The translations under genes were made by a program, and so were the position numbers. A DNA stretch of 64,000 bases from Hydrogenovibrio crunogenus (GTDB lineage: Bacteria; Pseudomonadota; Gammaproteobacteria; Thiomicrospirales; Thiomicrospiraceae). Positions 16,734 to 26,229 of the stretch are shown here, in pieces (positions within the stretch are counted from its first letter, which is position 1; each line of letters begins with the position of its first letter). Below the pieces are notes generated by a model that saw only the letters and a list, made by a program, of their open reading frames with translations, made no database searches and was not told the DNA's origin. The stretch is taken from assembly GCF_004786015.1 (NCBI RefSeq), contig NZ_CP032096.1, forward strand, positions 744,001 to 808,000, in the 5' to 3' direction.

Positions 16734-19013
16734 GTGCATCTATTAAAACATGTAATTTTACTGTGGGTGTTTTTAACAACGCTATTCGGTGTGGTAGCGC
16801 TTTATGCTTTTGATGAAGCGAACTTGGCCGATAAAGTCTGGATTATCGGCGCTATCCCAATTTTCATTTGGGTGGTCTGGGATATCATAAAAAGTCTACA
16901 CTATAAAAAAATCGGTGTGGATGTTATAGCAGCCCTCGCAATTGCCGGTGCTTTTCTGTTAACGGAATACCTTGCAGCAGCCGTTATTACACTTATGTAT
17001 GCCAGTGGGCAATCGCTAGAGCAATATGCCGCCAACCGTGCCAAGCAGGAATTGACCAAATTACTCAGTCGAGTGCCAACAATGGCGGATTGTTATGTGG
17101 ATGGAACCATAAAAAGTGTCCCGGTTGCAGAGCTTCAACCGGGAGATCGGCTGATGATTAAAACAGGTGCCGTGCTGCCTGTTGATGGTTATGTTTCAGG
17201 TGGTCCTGCAATACTCGATGAGTCTTCTTTAACAGGAGAATCACTTCCCGTGACACATGCCGAAGGGCAAGCCGCCAGCAGTGGTACGCTGAATATGGGA
17301 CAGCCTTTTGATTTAATAACGGTGCATGATGCTGCTAACAGTGCTTATGCAGGAATTATTCGCCTTGTGCAGGAAGCACAAAAGGGCAAAGCGCCTTTTA
17401 CCCGCATGGCTGATCGTTATGCTTTATGGTTCATTCCCTTAACACTAATGGTGGCAGGGGGAGCTTGGTTGTTTTCCGGAGATCCTGTCAGGGCGCTAGC
17501 CGTTTTGGTGGTGGCAACGCCTTGCCCTCTGATTCTCGCAGCACCAATTGCGATGGTCGCAGGCATATCTACCGCAGCTCGACAAGGTTTGTTGATTAAG
17601 AATGGCGCAGCACTGGAAGCTTTGGCTAACAGTGAACGGATTATTTTAGATAAAACTGGAACTTTAACGACGGGAAATCCACGGTTACTTGATATTAAGT
17701 CGGATGGCCGTTTAACTTATGAAGACATTCTCCAGTTGGCTGCTTCTCTGGAACAAGCCTCTTTCCATGTGGTTTCAAATGCGATTGTCGAGTCTGCTAA
17801 ACAGCGGAATATAGCTCTCTTAATACCAAAACAGGTTAAAGATGTCGCTGGAAAAGGCGTGCAGGGAATGTTGAATAATCAACAGATCATGATTGGTCAA
17901 CCTTCATGGGTGCTGGACTCAATGCAAACGCCTACCTCTGATTGGGTGGTTTCATTGCTTAAACGCTCCAGTCATAACGGTCAAATGCTATTGCTGTTAT
18001 CTGTAGACCATCAGGTTCGCGGCGCTCTGATTTTGCAAGACGAAATCCGTACTGATGCTCCGAGAGCTTTAAGAAGTCTTCGAGCTTCGGGCGTCCAAAG
18101 CCTTTCAATGGCCAGTGGTGATCAAGTTGAGATTGCAAAAAGTATCGGTCACGTTCTCGGGATGGATCACGTTTATGCAGGGCTTCATCCTGGTGATAAA
18201 GTAAAGATTATTCGTCAGGAACGCCAGCAAGGCACCACAATGATGGTGGGAGATGGTGTTAATGACGCGCCAGCGCTGGCCACCGCTGATATTGGGGTTG
18301 CAATGGGAGCAGAAGGCGCGGGGGCGAGTTCAGAGGCCGCAGATGCTGTATTAATGGTTGAACGGATTGATGTGCTAGCCGATGGGGTGCAAATTGCTAG
18401 GCGCAGTCAAGCAATTGCCAAACAAAGTGTGGTGGTGGGGATGACGTTGTCCTTGATTGCCATGCTGTTTGCTGCATTTGGGTATCTTACCCCCTTGGTT
18501 GGAGCACTGCTGCAAGAAGGGATTGATGTATTAGTCATTATTAATGCGCTTCGAGCGTTGCGTTTTCCTGTAACGCATGACAGTATTCTGAATGTTGAGC
18601 AACAAGAAAAACTGCAAAAACAGCATGCTGACTTACAGCCTACGCTCGATCAAATGCGTCAACTGGCAGACCGTTTAGCCAGCCATCAACAAGTGACGGC
18701 TGAAGAAATAGCTGAATTAGCACGTTTGATTGAACAAAAACTGATACCACATGAACAAATAGATGAACGAAAGCTACATCCTGAGTTGGCCCATAAAATG
18801 GTGGGGAATGATCCAATGGCCATGTTAAGTCGAACTCATGGAGAAATTCTTCAGTTATGTAATCAATATTTGTCGCTGGTGAATCAACCGCGGGACGAAC
18901 ATCAACGCAATGCTATGATTGGCGTGCTTTATGGGTTGGAAGCTATTTTAAAATTGCACTTTGCTCAAGAAGATGAGTTGTATTCTTTGTTGGCCAATAA
19001 TTACCAAGCCTAG
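16734..19013 (+). CDS. P1B-type heavy-metal ATPase with C-terminal hemerythrin-like tail
   Basis: 759-residue metal pump. Actuator TGES at 167-170, membrane metal motif TPCPL at 262-266, phosphorylation site DKTGT at 306-310 and hinge GDGVNDAP at 506-513 are intact. There is no N-terminal CxxC metal domain. The usual nucleotide-domain His-Pro dipeptide reads His-Val (H345-V346). After the last membrane helix a helical tail of about 150 residues has spaced His/Glu/Asp (H673, H702, H742, E746, D747), like a hemerythrin/HHE di-iron domain. TPC plus a hemerythrin tail is the hallmark of the P1B-5 subgroup, linked to Fe/Ni/Co. Start is GTG; metal specificity is inferred. Confidence 0.87.
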   Translation: MHLLKHVILLWVFLTTLFGVVALYAFDEANLADKVWIIGAIPIFIWVVWDIIKSLHYKKIGVDVIAALAIAGAFLLTEYLAAAVITLMYASGQSLEQYAANRAKQELTKLLSRVPTMADCYVDGTIKSVPVAELQPGDRLMIKTGAVLPVDGYVSGGPAILDESSLTGESLPVTHAEGQAASSGTLNMGQPFDLITVHDAANSAYAGIIRLVQEAQKGKAPFTRMADRYALWFIPLTLMVAGGAWLFSGDPVRALAVLVVATPCPLILAAPIAMVAGISTAARQGLLIKNGAALEALANSERIILDKTGTLTTGNPRLLDIKSDGRLTYEDILQLAASLEQASFHVVSNAIVESAKQRNIALLIPKQVKDVAGKGVQGMLNNQQIMIGQPSWVLDSMQTPTSDWVVSLLKRSSHNGQMLLLLSVDHQVRGALILQDEIRTDAPRALRSLRASGVQSLSMASGDQVEIAKSIGHVLGMDHVYAGLHPGDKVKIIRQERQQGTTMMVGDGVNDAPALATADIGVAMGAEGAGASSEAADAVLMVERIDVLADGVQIARRSQAIAKQSVVVGMTLSLIAMLFAAFGYLTPLVGALLQEGIDVLVIINALRALRFPVTHDSILNVEQQEKLQKQHADLQPTLDQMRQLADRLASHQQVTAEEIAELARLIEQKLIPHEQIDERKLHPELAHKMVGNDPMAMLSRTHGEILQLCNQYLSLVNQPRDEHQRNAMIGVLYGLEAILKLHFAQEDELYSLLANNYQA

Positions 19014-19134
19014 CATTATAAAAAGCAGTTATATCAACGGTGAATGTTTTGAGGCGTTAAACTAATGACGTTTTAGAAACTAACGTAGTTAGATAATGGT
19101 TGCTTTAGTTTGAAAAGTAAGGGGGGAAGAAAAA

Positions 19135-19210
19135 TGGGGCGAATGACGGGGATCGAACCCGCGACAACAGGAATCACAATCCTGGGCTCTACCAACTGAG
19201 CTACATCCGC
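19135..19210 (-). tRNA. tRNA-His (GTG)
   Basis: Full cloverleaf on the minus strand with anticodon GTG in GATTGTGATTC, TTCGATCC in the T arm and encoded CCA. Residue 73 is C and the base at 19211 reads G, giving the G(-1):C73 pair diagnostic of tRNA-His. Third gene of a three-tRNA operon. Confidence 0.97.
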
Positions 19211-19238
19211 CATAGTGGTGTGAAAGACATACCGTAAA

Positions 19239-19315
19239 TGGCACGCCCATCAGGATTCGAACCTGAAACCCTCGCCTTAGAAGGGCGATGCTCTATCCAG
19301 TTGAGCTATGGGCGC
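19239..19315 (-). tRNA. tRNA-Arg (TCT)
   Basis: 77-base cloverleaf on the minus strand starting GCGCCCATAGCTCAACTGGA, anticodon TCT in CCTTCTAAG, T arm GGTTCGAATCC and encoded CCA. Middle gene of the operon, 28 bases upstream of tRNA-His. Confidence 0.97.
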
Positions 19316-19376
19316 TCTATCGAACCTCTCGATACCGTGTTGATAGACAATCAATAAGCATCAACAAGATAAAAAT

Positions 19377-19453
19377 TGGTCGGAGTAGAGGGATTTGAAC
19401 CCCCGACCACCTGTACCCAAAACAGGTGCGCTACCAAACTGCGCTATACTCCG
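19377..19453 (-). tRNA. tRNA-Pro (TGG)
   Basis: 77-base cloverleaf on the minus strand starting CGGAGTATAGCGCAGTTTGG, anticodon TGG in GTTTTGGGTAC, T arm GGTTCAAATCC and encoded CCA. First gene behind the promoter at 19468-19496. Confidence 0.97.
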
Positions 19454-19467
19454 AAAAGATGCGGCGT

Positions 19468-19496
19468 ATTGTATAGAGCGAAAGCAAAGCTGTCAA
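19468..19496 (-). promoter_or_regulatory. Strong sigma-70 promoter of the tRNA operon
   Basis: On the minus strand TTGACA (19496-19491) and TACAAT (19473-19468) are separated by exactly 17 bases. The -35 is perfect and the -10 has one mismatch. It points into tRNA-Pro, 15 bases away. Such near-consensus promoters are usual for stable RNA. Confidence 0.88.
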
Positions 19497-19605
19497 TAAC
19501 TAAAATTCGCTTTTATTAAAAATTTTTTGCTCTGAGTTTTGTTACACGGAAATCGAAATCAGTTATCATATCGCGTATTCCGTGACTTTTAATAAGGATA
19601 TCAAT

Positions 19606-20460
19606 ATGTCAGCACAGATCTTGGATGGAAAAGCCATCGCATTGGAATTAAGAGACTCGATTCAAAAAGAAGTGGCAGCGCAGGTGGCAGAAGGAAAAAT
19701 GCCTCCTGGGCTTGCGGTTATTCTGGTCGGGGAAGACCCTGCGTCACAAGTGTATGTTAAGAATAAGAAGATTGCTTGTGAAAAAGCTGGGTTTAACGAT
19801 GTGTCGATGGTGTTGCCTGCTGAAACGTCTCAAGCCGAACTGTTGGCTAAGATTGATGAGCTGAATGCACGAGACGATGTGCATGGCATCATCGTTCAGT
19901 TGCCTGTGCCTGACCATATTGATCCGGAAGAAATTATTGAACGAATTGATCCGAAAAAAGATGTGGATGGGTTTCACCCATATAACATGGGACGTTTAGC
20001 GACACGCTTGCCTGAATTAGCCCCTTGTACACCACATGGCGTGATGACGATGCTGGCAAAAACGGGCATTCCACTGCGTGGTTTGAATGCGGTTGTGGTC
20101 GGTGCTTCGAATATTGTAGGGGTGCCAATGGCGTTGGAACTGTTAAATGAACGTGCAACGGTCACAGTCTGCCACAGTGCAACCAAAGATTTACCTCAGA
20201 AAGTTGCGGAAGCGGATTTGGTGGTCGTCGGTGTCGGGATTCCGAACATGGTGAAAGGCGACTGGATTAAAGACGGCGCCATAGTCATTGATGTGGGGAT
20301 AAACCGTCTGGATGATGGTTCGCTGTGCGGTGATGTTGAGTATGATGTTGCCAAAGAAAAAGCCAGTTGGATTACGCCGGTTCCGGGTGGGGTTGGCCCG
20401 ATGACGATCGCAACATTGTTGCAGAATACCTTACAAGCTGCTTATGGCGTAAAAGCATAA
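19606..20460 (+). CDS. folD: Methylene-THF dehydrogenase / methenyl-THF cyclohydrolase
   Basis: Bifunctional one-carbon enzyme interconverting methylene-, methenyl- and formyl-THF with NADP. From ATG 19606 (AAGGA 7 bases upstream) it has 284 residues. [13 protein letters not shown] near 50-62 carries the catalytic Tyr/Lys pair, DVDGFHP is near 120, [13 protein letters not shown] is the nucleotide fold and [11 protein letters not shown] is the C-terminal mark. An upstream GTG at 19582 is unlikely. Followed by two successive hairpins. Confidence 0.96.
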   Translation: MSAQILDGKAIALELRDSIQKEVAAQVAEGKMPPGLAVILVGEDPASQVYVKNKKIACEKAGFNDVSMVLPAETSQAELLAKIDELNARDDVHGIIVQLPVPDHIDPEEIIERIDPKKDVDGFHPYNMGRLATRLPELAPCTPHGVMTMLAKTGIPLRGLNAVVVGASNIVGVPMALELLNERATVTVCHSATKDLPQKVAEADLVVVGVGIPNMVKGDWIKDGAIVIDVGINRLDDGSLCGDVEYDVAKEKASWITPVPGGVGPMTIATLLQNTLQAAYGVKA

Positions 20461-20489
20461 GTGTAATTAGCGTTGTGTAGTGTTGTGTA

Positions 20490-20513
20490 AAAATAGCCAG
20501 GCCTGGCTATTTT
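20490..20513. terminator. Terminator-like hairpin with CCAGGCCTGG core after folD
   Basis: 24-base perfect palindrome with A and T flanks, core 20497-20506, 29 bases after the folD stop. It is the first of two tandem hairpins at this convergent junction. Confidence 0.8.
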
Positions 20514-20532
20514 GGGATCAACAAAGTTTGAT

Positions 20533-20566
20533 ATCAAAAAGCCCTCAATATTGAGGGCTTTTTGAT
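20533..20566. terminator. Second bidirectional terminator between folD and DUF5610 gene
   Basis: 34-base perfect palindrome centred on CAATATTG, arms containing AAAAAGCCCT and AGGGCTTTTT. It serves folD and the convergent gene ending at 20587. Confidence 0.9.
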
Positions 20567-20586
20567 GTTGCTGTCTTGTTTAAATT

Positions 20587-21258
20587 TTAAGTGTTAGGCT
20601 CAGAAGGCACTTGCTCTTCTTCAGCAGAGTCAGTCACTTCCGCTTCTTCTAAAGGCGGTAAGCCTAAAAATTCACGTCTGAAGTTTTCCATGCCTTTTGA
20701 GACCAAATCGGTCGTCGCCGAAAACGTGTCTTTGACCTGTCCATCAAATACATTCAAATCACTCAAAATGCCTTGTGCTTCATCAAACCCTTGTTGCAGT
20801 CCGCCACCAACAACGCTCATGAATTCCTGCATTAAAGCTTCGCCTTCCAGTTCAGGGTGAGCTTTTTGAAAAGCCGGCAAGAAAGCGGTGGCGCCACTGA
20901 CGATTCGGCCAGCGGTATTTTCCGGCGTCCAATATTCCATGCCACCTTGTTTTTTCAGTGCTTCCTGACTGATGGCGTTTTCACCCAGTTCGGGCGTCAA
21001 GGTTTCATTCAGTTTTTCAATCGCCGCCTGAAAGGTCATTTTGAGCGAGTTTTCAATGGCTTTGCTTGAATCGCCAAATAAGTGCGCCACCAAGCTGGCT
21101 TGTCGCTCATTTCGGATGGTCATTTGATCGGCTTTGATTTGGCCTTGTCCAGGATGCTGTTCAGACTTGTTAGCGGATTGTGCTTGCTCGTTTCGGTTGT
21201 CGTGTCCCGCAAGTTTTTGATAAGCCATTAACCCGGGAGGGATGTTTGAGATGGGCAT
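20587..21258 (-). CDS. DUF5610-like protein of unknown function
   Basis: 223-residue soluble protein, start at 21258 chosen because AAAAGGA precedes it by 7 bases (a frame seven codons longer exists). It starts MPISNIPPGLMAYQKLAGHD, has a Gln/Asn-rich stretch, then a helical region including GGMEYWTPENTAGRIVSG and FLPAFQKAHPELEG near 130-150, and an acidic tail. This pattern resembles the DUF5610 family, often seen near motility genes; the call is from memory of the family. No signal peptide or membrane helix. Function unknown. Confidence 0.62.
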   Translation of the reverse strand: MPISNIPPGLMAYQKLAGHDNRNEQAQSANKSEQHPGQGQIKADQMTIRNERQASLVAHLFGDSSKAIENSLKMTFQAAIEKLNETLTPELGENAISQEALKKQGGMEYWTPENTAGRIVSGATAFLPAFQKAHPELEGEALMQEFMSVVGGGLQQGFDEAQGILSDLNVFDGQVKDTFSATTDLVSKGMENFRREFLGLPPLEEAEVTDSAEEEQVPSEPNT

Positions 21259-21581
21259 AACAATTTCCTTTTCTGGCAATGTAAAAAAACAAATGGAAAG
21301 TGATTTGGTTCAAGTCTCTGTTCCATTTCAAATAGAGAATTCTTATAAGTTTTTGTATTTGTTGTGTTTAGTGCTTATCTTATCGGTAATTTAATGTTTA
21401 AGAAAGCATTTTCTCTAATCTGGGTAACGGCCGTTTTGGTAAAAACTTAAGTAAAAATGGATGCGTCGAAAATAAAAGCGATTGTTTCGGGGCTAAGCGA
21501 AAAATTGTCGCGTTACACTGCTGATAATAAAGGTGAAAAATGGTATTATTTCGCTTTTAAGATGAAAGCCTATTAAAAGTT
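21259..21581. other. AT-rich divergent region between DUF5610 gene and prfB
   Basis: 323 bases without a gene-sized frame. It must hold promoters for both flanking genes. A GATAAT-like -10 near 21522 could serve prfB, but no matching -35 is convincing. TTATCGGT near 21380 resembles a reversed sigma-28 -10 but lacks a -35 at the right distance. Confidence 0.5.
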
Positions 21582-22677
21582 ATGGAATTAAATCCAATTT
21601 ACACCCAAATCAAAGATTTTACTGAGCGCACCGAAGTGCTTAGGGGGTATCTTTGACTATGATACCAAGCAAGAACGATTGGTTGAAGTTGAACGCGAAT
21701 TAGAAGACCCTAGTGTTTGGAATGAACCGGAGCGTGCACAAGCCTTAGGAAAAGAAAAATCTCAACTCGATAATGTGGTGACCACCATTCAGGACTTGGA
21801 GAGCAGTCTGGAGTCGGCACATGAGATTTTGGAAATGGCGGAAATGGATGCCGATCAGGAAATGGTCGATGAAGTGGTGTCTGAGTTGGCGCGTTTGGAA
21901 GAAAAGCTGGAGCAACTTGAATTTCAACGTATGTTTTCCGGTGAATTGGATGCCAATAACTGTTATTTAGAGATTCAATCTGGCTCAGGTGGCACCGAAG
22001 CGCAGGACTGGGCGAATATGATCCTTCGTATGTATTTGCGCTGGGCGGAAAGTCATGGCTTTAAGGCTGAGATTTTAGAAATATCGGCCGGAGATGTGGC
22101 TGGTATCAAAGGAGCTACCGTTCATGTGCAAGGCGATTATGCTTTCGGTTGGTTAAGAACGGAAACCGGGGTACACCGTCTGGTACGTAAGTCACCATTT
22201 GATTCCGGGAATCGACGTCATACCTCATTTGCATCGGTTTTCATTTCGCCAGAAATTGATGACAGTTTTGAAGTCGAAATCAATCCAGCTGATTTACGCA
22301 TCGATGTGTATCGTGCCAGTGGTGCGGGTGGGCAGCATGTCAACAAAACCGAATCGGCGGTACGGATTACGCATTTACCAACCAATACGGTGACACAGTG
22401 TCAAAACGGTCGTTCTCAGCATCAAAACAAGGCTGAAGCAATGAAGCAGTTACGTGCCAAGTTATATGAGCTGGAAATGTTGAGCCGCAACGCTGAGAAA
22501 CAAGAAATGGAAGAAAATAAGTCGGACATTGGCTGGGGAAGTCAGATCCGTTCTTACGTGCTGGATTCCGGACGGATTAAAGATTTACGTACCAACGTCG
22601 AAACCGGTAACACCAATGGCGTATTGGATGGGGATTTGGATCAGTTTATCATCCCTAGTTTAAAGGCCGGTGTCTAA
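21582..22677 (+). CDS. prfB: Peptide chain release factor 2, programmed +1 frameshift
   Basis: Recognises UGA and UAA stop codons and releases peptides. The 24-codon first frame from ATG 21582 ends CTT TGA (21651-21656). A Shine-Dalgarno-like AGGGGG lies just upstream, and slipping from CTT onto TTT continues as GAC TAT in the +1 frame. This is the conserved autoregulatory frameshift: low RF2 favours slippage. The joined product is 364 residues, matching RF2. The anticodon-like SPF (KSPFDSG) and catalytic GGQ (AGGQHVNKT) are present. Confidence 0.96.
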
Positions 22678-22747
22678 AGTAAAAGAAGATTAATTATAAC
22701 AATAGAATTCAACCCTAACTAACTACAAGTATTGAATAGGAAGCAAC

Positions 22748-24262
22748 ATGGCAAACCCTGAAAACCCAACTCCTGAAGTCGATGAAAATAAAATCATTGC
22801 GGAACGACGTGCGAAATTAGCGGCACTGCGTGAAGCCGGCCACTCTTACCCAAATACGTTTAGACGTAACGATGTGTCGAGTGACCTTCATGAACAATAT
22901 GACGCCTTCAGTAAAGAAGAACTGGCTGAGATGGAACCTGTTCGTGTCAAAGTCGCTGGTCGTATGTTATTGCGTCGTATTATGGGGAAAGCCAGTTTTG
23001 CTACTTTGCAGGATACACATGGTCGTATTCAGATTTATGTGACACGTGATGAGTTGCCTGAAGGGTTCTACAATACGCAATTCAAAAAATGGGACTTAGG
23101 GGATATAGTTGGTGCAGAAGGGTATTTATTTAAAACCAATACCGGCGAGTTGTCTGTTCATGTTGAGCATATTGAGCTGATTACCAAATCGTTGCGTCCT
23201 TTACCGGATAAATTTCACGGCCTGCAAGATCAGGAAATCAAATATCGTCAACGCTATGTGGATTTGATTGTGAACGAAGAAAGTCGTGACACTTTTATGG
23301 TTCGTTCAAAAATCGTACAACATGTTCGCAACTTTTTGATTCAAAAAGGTTTTATGGAAGTTGAAACGCCGATGATGCATGTGATTCCGGGTGGAGCAAC
23401 GGCCAAACCGTTCCATACGCATCATAACGCGTTGGATATGCCGCTTTATTTACGAATTGCGCCTGAGCTTTATCTAAAGCGCTTGGTTGTGGGCGGGTTT
23501 GAAAAAGTTTTTGAAATCAATCGAAGCTTTCGTAATGAAGGGTTGTCAACTCGTCATAATCCAGAGTTCACGATGGTTGAATTCTATTCTGCCTACACCG
23601 ATTACAATCAATTGATGGATTACACGGAAGAATTGTTAAAAGAGTTGGCAGAAATGACGGTTGGCTCTTCTCAGGTGCCTTACCAAGGTCAGGTGTTTGA
23701 TTTCGGTAAACCGTTTGCGCGTTTAACCATGAAAGATGCAATTTTGAAATACAACTCAAGTGCCACAGCCGAAAACCTGGATGACTTAGAATCGGCTCGT
23801 GCATTGGCGAAGTCGTTGAATGTGCATGTGGAAGACAGCTATGGGCTAGGCAAGGTCTGGACGGAAATTTTCGAAGAAACCGTGGAAGAAAAGCTGATGG
23901 ACCCAACGTTCATTACAGAATATCCAGCAGAAGTGTCGCCTCTGGCGCGTCGTAATGACGATAATCAGTTTATTACTGATCGTTTTGAATTATTCATTGG
24001 TGGACGAGAGTTGGCGAATGGCTTTAACGAGTTGAACGATGCGGAAGATCAAGCGGAACGCTTTAAAGCACAGGTTGAAGCGAAAGATGCCGGAGATGAC
24101 GAAGCGATGCATTATGATGAAGATTATATTGTGGCGCTTGAGCATGGTATGCCGCCAACCGCAGGGGAAGGAATCGGGATTGACCGCTTGGTGATGTTGT
24201 TTACCGACAAACCAACGATTCGAGATGTTTTGTTGTTCCCGCATATGAGGCAAGCAGATTAA
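22748..24262 (+). CDS. lysS: Lysyl-tRNA synthetase, class II
   Basis: Charges tRNA-Lys. 504 residues: N-terminal OB-fold anticodon domain about 60-165 ([20 protein letters not shown]), then the class II catalytic core with motif 2 near [17 protein letters not shown] and motif 3 [11 protein letters not shown] near the end. Adjacent to prfB as in E. coli. Good Shine-Dalgarno AGGAAGC before the ATG. Ends at an intrinsic terminator. Confidence 0.97.
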   Translation: MANPENPTPEVDENKIIAERRAKLAALREAGHSYPNTFRRNDVSSDLHEQYDAFSKEELAEMEPVRVKVAGRMLLRRIMGKASFATLQDTHGRIQIYVTRDELPEGFYNTQFKKWDLGDIVGAEGYLFKTNTGELSVHVEHIELITKSLRPLPDKFHGLQDQEIKYRQRYVDLIVNEESRDTFMVRSKIVQHVRNFLIQKGFMEVETPMMHVIPGGATAKPFHTHHNALDMPLYLRIAPELYLKRLVVGGFEKVFEINRSFRNEGLSTRHNPEFTMVEFYSAYTDYNQLMDYTEELLKELAEMTVGSSQVPYQGQVFDFGKPFARLTMKDAILKYNSSATAENLDDLESARALAKSLNVHVEDSYGLGKVWTEIFEETVEEKLMDPTFITEYPAEVSPLARRNDDNQFITDRFELFIGGRELANGFNELNDAEDQAERFKAQVEAKDAGDDEAMHYDEDYIVALEHGMPPTAGEGIGIDRLVMLFTDKPTIRDVLLFPHMRQAD

Positions 24263-24282
24263 TTTAGCTGCCTTAAAGCAAT

Positions 24283-24311
24283 AAAAAAGCCGCAGACAAT
24301 GCGGCTTTTTT
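24283..24311 (+). terminator. Intrinsic terminator after lysS
   Basis: AAAAAAGCCGC pairs with GCGGCTTTTTT around a 7-base loop, 20 bases after the lysS stop. Confidence 0.92.
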
Positions 24312-24350
24312 GTTTCTGACTGTCTACAAGAGACAAGGAAAAGATTGAAT

Positions 24351-24376
24351 AAAAACAGCCAGGCCTGGCTGTTTTT
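24351..24376. terminator. Terminator-like palindrome with CCAGGCCTGG core, before ygfZ end
   Basis: 26-base perfect palindrome, core 24359-24368, between the lysS terminator and the convergent ygfZ stop at 24389. It is likely to terminate ygfZ. Confidence 0.82.
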
Positions 24377-24388
24377 ATTTATCCGATC

Positions 24389-25453
24389 TTACTCTTCCGT
24401 TAAATCGTAAGGTAGGGGTTCGATATTTGCAACCGCACCATTTTCAGTTCTTAACTGACCTTGTATGCTTTCCAATGGTTTTATCGTGGTGACCGCCAAG
24501 CAAACGGTGCCCTCATAAATATCTGGTGCAGACAAAACGGTGGTGAATTTATAGTTTTTGTCTGCCTCATCCACCAGTTTAAAGGTTTCACCAGTCTCGA
24601 GAGGCAACACTTCTTCCAAGTGAAGTCGCATCATACGCTTGGTGGCCTTACCACGGTAAAACATGCGTGCAATGACTTCCTGCCCTGGAAAGCAGCCTTT
24701 TTTGAAGTTAATGGCATCGAGTTTGTCTAAGTTTAAGAATTGGGCGATGAACTCATTGGATGTGGTGTCATTGACTTGCGGTTGTCCGCTGACAATATGG
24801 AGCAAGTTCCAGTCTTGGGTGTTGGTGAATTCACCGTTGTTTTTCAAGGTGTTCCAAAGTAATTTGGTTTGTTCAACCGGACCAAAGAAACTATAGCAGT
24901 GGTAAGGTCCAGGCAGCTTGACCGCGATGATATCCGAAAGCGTCTCATCTTGAACTTGCTCTACTTCATAAATATTTTTGATTTTGGTTGAAAGCAAACG
25001 TTGCACATCCAAGTCTGCGAAATCGCCTGCATAACCGACTTGAATCATTTGTTCCGAAACGTCTTCCAGTTCTACTTTGGAGCGCATTTTAAACATGGTT
25101 AGGCGTTGCAAGATGGATTGCTTTAAAGAACCATCAAAACTGAGGTAAAGCGCGCCTTGATGTTTAAAGACGGTCATGATCGCAAGTACTTTACCTTGCG
25201 GTTCACAATAAGCAGATAGTTGTGCTTGTTGTTCAGAGATGTCTTTTAAATCATTGGTTAGCTGACCTTGAAGAAAATCAAATGCTTCTTCACCGGTCAC
25301 TTTAATTAATGCCTGATGTGCCAAGCTGGCGATGACTGGTCCATTCTTTACCATGAATCGTTCGATTTCGGGTTGACCAAAGGTGATGATTTCTTCTTTA
25401 TCGTTAAAAATCGCGCCTTTATCGGCTAAAAAAGCTTTCCAATCTACATTCAT
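24389..25453 (-). CDS. ygfZ: Folate-binding Fe-S maintenance protein YgfZ
   Basis: Tetrahydrofolate-dependent protein that helps keep certain Fe-S enzymes active; related to the GcvT fold. 354 residues with the diagnostic KGCFPGQE at 252-259, including C254. LTNDLKD near 65-71 is also typical. A plausible sigma-70 promoter lies upstream on the minus strand with TATAAT at 25488-25483. Divergent from an orphan cheW. Confidence 0.92.
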   Translation of the reverse strand: MNVDWKAFLADKGAIFNDKEEIITFGQPEIERFMVKNGPVIASLAHQALIKVTGEEAFDFLQGQLTNDLKDISEQQAQLSAYCEPQGKVLAIMTVFKHQGALYLSFDGSLKQSILQRLTMFKMRSKVELEDVSEQMIQVGYAGDFADLDVQRLLSTKIKNIYEVEQVQDETLSDIIAVKLPGPYHCYSFFGPVEQTKLLWNTLKNNGEFTNTQDWNLLHIVSGQPQVNDTTSNEFIAQFLNLDKLDAINFKKGCFPGQEVIARMFYRGKATKRMMRLHLEEVLPLETGETFKLVDEADKNYKFTTVLSAPDIYEGTVCLAVTTIKPLESIQGQLRTENGAVANIEPLPYDLTEE

Positions 25454-25482
25454 AATTCTTCCTTGGATTGAGTGTTAGGCTT

Positions 25483-25511
25483 ATTATACATTGATAAGGC
25501 GAGGTTGTTGA
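25483..25511 (-). promoter_or_regulatory. Possible ygfZ promoter
   Basis: On the minus strand a perfect TATAAT (25488-25483) follows a 4-of-6 match to the -35 (TCAACA) at 17-base spacing. It lies 30 bases before the ygfZ start. Confidence 0.5.
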
Positions 25512-25620
25512 ACCACTCTCATGCCTTGGTGTCATTTGAAATGATAAAAAATTAGTGATTGATAATCTCAAGCTGAGTCGGTAATATCTCTTAAATAAAG
25601 TAGGATTTTGGAGAAATGCA

Positions 25621-26178
25621 GTGTCGGAACAAAATAAAGAGTTTTTAACGTTTAAACTGAGGAAAGAAGAGTTTGCCATCGCGATTGATCGTGTGCAAGA
25701 AATCCGCGGTTGGCAGGAGCCGAACCCGCTTCCGAATGTTCCGGCTTTTGTCAAAGGGGTGATTGATATCCGTGGAACGATTGTACCGATTTTAGATTTA
25801 CGTGAGCGGTTTAAGATGGCTGCGGAATTCAGTGCAACCACTGTGGTCATTGTGGTGAATATCGCTACCAGTCAAGGTGAAAGAATTGTTGGGCTGGTCG
25901 TGGATGCCGTTTCTGACGTACACCAGTTTGATATGAATGCCTTGCAGTCGCCGCCTGATATTTCAAACTCGATTGACAGTCAATATATCCAAGGGTTAAC
26001 CACCATTAAAGACCCAGAAGCAGCAGATAAAGACAAAGAAGACACTAAAGAGATTGCGATGTCGAAGAGTTCTAAGGGACGCATGGTCATTGTGATTGAT
26101 ATAGATAAGTTGGCGTCTGAAGGTTTAATTGAGCAAGTCGCAAATGCGGATGAGTCCATTCCGTTGCGCAATGGCTAA
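25621..26178 (+). CDS. CheW-like coupling protein, orphan
   Basis: 185-residue single CheW domain, which links receptors to CheA. GTG start with GGAG 7 bases upstream. EEFAIAIDRVQEIRGW near 17-32 and FVKGVIDIRGTIVPILDLR near 43-61 are the family core. Compared with the CheW at 49647 it has an extra charged stretch of about 20 residues (DPEAADKDKEDTKEIAMSKS) before the last strands. It stands alone between ygfZ and nadB, away from the che cluster, so it may serve a particular receptor. Confidence 0.9.
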   Translation: MSEQNKEFLTFKLRKEEFAIAIDRVQEIRGWQEPNPLPNVPAFVKGVIDIRGTIVPILDLRERFKMAAEFSATTVVIVVNIATSQGERIVGLVVDAVSDVHQFDMNALQSPPDISNSIDSQYIQGLTTIKDPEAADKDKEDTKEIAMSKSSKGRMVIVIDIDKLASEGLIEQVANADESIPLRNG

Positions 26179-26205
26179 AACGTGAAGATGGTTTAACCGG
26201 CTAAT

Positions 26206-26229
26206 AAAACCCACTTTTAAGTGGGTTTT
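26206..26229. terminator. Bidirectional terminator between cheW-like gene and nadB
   Basis: AAAACCCACTT pairs with AAGTGGGTTTT around TT. The nadB stop codon (26217-26219, minus strand) lies within the hairpin. Confidence 0.85.

Noticed and set aside
19070-19134. Hairpin CTAAC-GTA-GTTAG as terminator of the tRNA operon
   Set aside because: Very weak stem and no T-run in the transcript direction.
21373-21400. TTATCGGT as a reversed sigma-28 -10 for the DUF5610 gene
   Set aside because: No TTTA-type -35 at 15 bases; the nearest is at nine.
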